From Hofstenia miamia (taxonomy: Eukaryota > Xenacoelomorpha > Acoela), in NCBI GenBank assembly GCA_004352715.1, contig SCFE01000004.1:444776-508775 (forward strand): a stretch of 64,000 nt of DNA, given 5' to 3'. Of this stretch, positions 61,196-64,000 are shown one piece after another. The translations under genes were made by a program, and so were the position numbers. Numbering within the stretch: the stretch's first letter is position 1; every line of letters starts with the position of its first letter. Under the pieces are notes generated by a model, which was not told the origin of the DNA, searched no databases, and was given only the letters and a program-made list of their open reading frames with translations.

Positions 61196-62572
61196 GAGAT
61201 GGTGATGGTTTGAGTACAAGCAGCGGTGATAAGATTGAGGAAGTCAAGGAGGGGTACAAGTACTTAGGAGTAATAGAGAAGGACAGAACAGATCACGAGG
61301 AAATGAAGATGAGGCTAAGGAAAGAATACAAGAGGAGAGTAAGGAAGGTACTACAGAAGTCAGCATTGAATGGGCAGAATAGTATAAAAAAAATTAATAC
61401 ATGGGCAATACCAGTGTTGAGATATTCCGCAGGAATAGTTAGGTGGAACAAGAATGAATTGAGGGAATTAGACAGGGAGACAAGGAAGATACTAGCAGCA
61501 GAGATAGCATTCAACTTAAATGGAGATGTAGATAGGCTGTACATGGCAAGGCATAAGGGAGGGAAAGGACTGCTAAGTGTGGAGGAAACTGTAGAAGCAG
61601 AAGCACCAGGGCTAAAGGAATACGTAGAAGCACAACCTAGAGGGTCAATACTGAAGGTCACTAAGGAGTTAAGGAAGATGACAACTGAGAGTGAAAGAAA
61701 GACAGCATACCAGAGTAGGATGGAATTAGAGAGACAAACAAGGTATAGGCAGAAGAAAATGCATGGAGAATACTAGAGTAACACAGAAAAATGTGACAGA
61801 GAAGACAGCAATAAGTGGTTAAAGAAGGTAGGACTAAAAAGAGAAACAGAAGCACTGATAATGGCAGCACAGGAGCAAGCAATAAGAACAAACTGGGTGA
61901 AGAAGCATATAGACAGAAGAGTAGAAGTAAGTGATAAGTGTAGGCTATGTAAGAAAGAGGCGGAGACAGTAGATCATCTGATAGCAGGGTGAGAGAAGTT
62001 GACGCAGAATGAGTATAAGTTCAGGCATGACAAGATGGGACGAATGGTACACTGGAGTTTGAGCAGGCAGCATGGGTTAGAAGCAGGAGACAAGTGGTAT
62101 GAGCAGAAGCCACAGGGTGTGATAGAAAATGAGAAGGTTAAGATACTGTGGGACTTCAACATACAGACGAGCAAAGTGATAGAAGCACGGAGGCCAGACA
62201 TAGTAGTGGTAGACAAAGAGAAAAGATTAGGAACAGTGATAGACATAGCAGTAAAAAAGGACAGAAATGTAGAAAGCAAGGAGAAAGACAAGATAGACAA
62301 GTACAGAGAGTTGGCAGAAGAAATAGAAAGGCTGTGGAAGTTAAAGAAGGTTGAAGTAGTGCCTGTAGTAGTAGGCGCACTAGGAGCAATGAGTAAGAAG
62401 CATAAGAGATACTTGGTGAAGTTGGGAGTACCAAAGTGGGGAGGAGCGGTAGCACAGAAGGCAGCATTGTTAGGTACAGCAAGTGTCCTGAGGAAAGCTC
62501 TCAGACTCCCTGGGAACTGGTGAGTTCCCCGAGCTGAGAGAGGAATACCAGCATGAAGCTGTGTGAAGTAAG
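61195..62572 (+). mobile_element. R4/Dong-like non-LTR retrotransposon, copy 2, 5'-truncated
   Basis: This copy starts in the RT thumb (GYKYLGVIEKDRTDHEEMKM) and runs through the zinc finger, REL nuclease and 3' UTR to a TAA tail. It is the same family as copy 1 (3986-6805), with the same last bases (CAGCATGAAGCTGTG). Like copy 1, it has TAA repeat at both ends on its coding strand. Confidence 0.85.
61210..62523 (+). pseudogene. R4/Dong-like ORF C-terminal half: thumb, CCHC finger, REL nuclease
   Basis: The thumb frame runs 61210-61776 and ends at a TAG in HGEY*. Sequence continues through CRLCKKEAETVDHLIAG to a TGA at 61990-61992, which replaces the last Cys of the CCHC finger. The nuclease frame 61999-62523 has RPDIVVVD, TVIDIAV and KEKDKIDKYRELAEE intact and reaches the natural C-terminus (LGTASVLRKALRLPGNW). 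The Pro in the IDIAVPKD motif is Lys here. Confidence 0.85.
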
Positions 62573-62621
62573 AAATAATAATAATAAGAGCCAAACCAAA
62601 TTTATTGCGCAATATATGTAT
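62573..62621 (-). mobile_element. LINE 3' tail, first part (TAA tail plus GCGCAATA block)
   Basis: AATAATAATAATAAG, then CAAATTTATTGCGCAATATATGTAT, as at 35535. The R4-like copy lies in its TAA tail and a solo LTR interrupts it at 62622. Confidence 0.65.
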
Positions 62622-63842
62622 TGTAGAATCATGCCAATCCACTATTAGTTTGTAATTTATTGAAACTTATTACTTTTCTTAGTTAATACGTTGAGTAGGT
62701 TTGACAATCTCCTATTTCTCTCCTTCACCATGAGTGTTCGTATTAATAACTTAAATTAATATGTGTTAGCTTGTCTAACTGCGTAACTCACTACAACTCA
62801 TTTAGGTAAAGCAGGAAAAATGGAAGACAGGATCAACACTCAAAGATTGCAATGCATTTCCAGAAACACACCGATCAGCTGCATCTACTAATTAAGCTGT
62901 ATCTTTAGAGTGGAAACCATCGAAGGAATTGGCATGTGAATAGTGAACTCAGTGTGATTGGATTTGCGACTACTTAAGAATTTAGTGCATTGATTGTTTT
63001 TGTTATTATGAAATTGTTTATGGATTTGAGTACTGCAACCGGGATGCTCTAGTGGCTTATTATTGAGCCTTACATGTAATAACCCTACATATATAGAAAT
63101 ACATAATAGCCCTTGGTACATGTAAACAATCAATGCCGCCTGCAGAAAAATATGCATATGAGTCAGCCACAGGTCTACCATAAGGAACAATGAGCAACTT
63201 GTTGTAACTATTAAATAATCATCTAGGTTTAATGTAATGTAAAAGTACGACTTAAATAACAATCTAAATAGCAGTTATAAATGTATTAAATCACCGATTG
63301 TAGGATAACATAATGACTGACTGAAGTTCATTGATAGGGAAATTAACATGTAGAACATAATAATTGCAATCATAATAACAGGCAAGCAATGACATGTAGG
63401 AAAGCTATAACGGTAAAAAAACTCCTACACCTACACATATAAAATAACCTGACAAGAGAAAATTAATCCAAAGTAGATTTGCTCATCATTAATTACATCA
63501 TGTTCAGTATATTTATAGCACTTTGTAATAAACAACTAAATACTCGACTAGTACCTGTTAATCACTTCTTGTTTACAGTTTCCCTCATTTTATATTTCTG
63601 CTATTGATTACGCAACGTCAGCATTAATTTGACTACGCTGTTTGTTCATCTAACGTTTTGCCAAATACTATTGAGTATAATTTAAATCTAACTGCACAAA
63701 ACGTTTTACAAAATGAAATAATCAATCCTATCATGTGTTTACATTTTAATTATTATAATCATTATAAATATTTTTAGTCTTTGTTCCATTCATCCTTTCT
63801 CTCATCTTGACCACACATGATAGTTTGATGGATTATGTCACA
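62622..63842. mobile_element. Solo LTR with 4-bp target duplication
   Basis: The 1221-base segment begins TGTAGAATCATG and ends TATGTCACA, with GTAT on both sides (62618-62621 and 63843-63846). Removing the segment and one GTAT restores the sequence of the related, uninterrupted repeat at about 35570-35590. No gag or pol sequence is inside, which fits a solo LTR. Its first ten bases equal those of the Gypsy LTR at 43253, but the rest differs. Confidence 0.75.
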
Positions 63843-63990
63843 GTATACAAAAATTCTACATACTAACACATGACAAAAAAATATAAACAAATAATTACTA
63901 CAAATTTATATGTACAATATATAATAATATAATCTATGTTTTTGTGAATGATTGTATAGGTGCTCAATGTTGGATGTATGTTTTGAATGC
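63843..63990 (-). mobile_element. LINE 3' tail, second part
   Basis: It continues the repeat after the solo LTR (TATACAAAAATTCTAC, ACAATATATAATAATATAAT, CTCAATGTTGGAT) and matches 35583-35712 base for base in many runs. It runs to near the window end. Confidence 0.65.
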
Positions 63991-64000
63991 ATGAAATATA

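Overview
The window is AT-rich invertebrate nuclear DNA, possibly arthropod, from a draft assembly: four N blocks (569, 162, 1000 and 1000 bases) plus five single-N joins. Two spliced genes, one probable single-exon gene and many transposable elements explain most of the recognisable structure. Nothing is organised like bacterial DNA: introns have GT..AG borders, and non-LTR, LTR and cut-and-paste transposons sit in introns and between genes.

Region by region. 1-2205 holds a decayed L1-like retrotransposon (minus strand, cut by the window edge). 3986-6805 is an R4/Dong-like retrotransposon (minus) flanked by TAA microsatellite. 7161-27053 (minus) is a split multi-pass membrane-protein gene: seven exons read from matching frames, phases and splice sites, with final exons resembling arthropod gustatory-receptor genes. 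A nearly intact jockey/CR1-type LINE (about 9240-12860) lies antisense in one of its introns. Head-to-head with that gene, 28477-30719 (plus) carries the C-terminal four exons of a protein kinase A catalytic subunit; its 5' exons are lost in a 1-kb gap. 31516-33219 is a DD37E Tc1/mariner transposon with TIRs and a TA duplication, and a deleted relative sits at 27202. 35138-36600 has a hAT-type MITE, a LINE 3' tail, a Tc1-like end and a LINE endonuclease fragment. About 36760-43686 is a degenerate Ty3/Gypsy element (minus). 44540-45330 is a collapsed CR1-like LINE. 45899-46751 is a Tc1-like element keeping only the DNA-binding end of its transposase. 53383-54304 is a non-autonomous hAT-like element with a perfect 8-bp target duplication. 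56956-57492 (minus) encodes a small secreted protein with ependymin-like features. 61107-63990 is a nest: a LINE tail, an R4/Dong-like copy in its TAA tail, and a 1.2-kb solo LTR in its body.

The most interesting points are the membrane-receptor gene, two R4/Dong-like copies placed in TAA repeats in the same orientation, an endonuclease segment moved in front of the reverse transcriptase in one of them, and the finding that every single-N join coincides with a duplication, palindrome or missing codons, so those places are suspect as biology.
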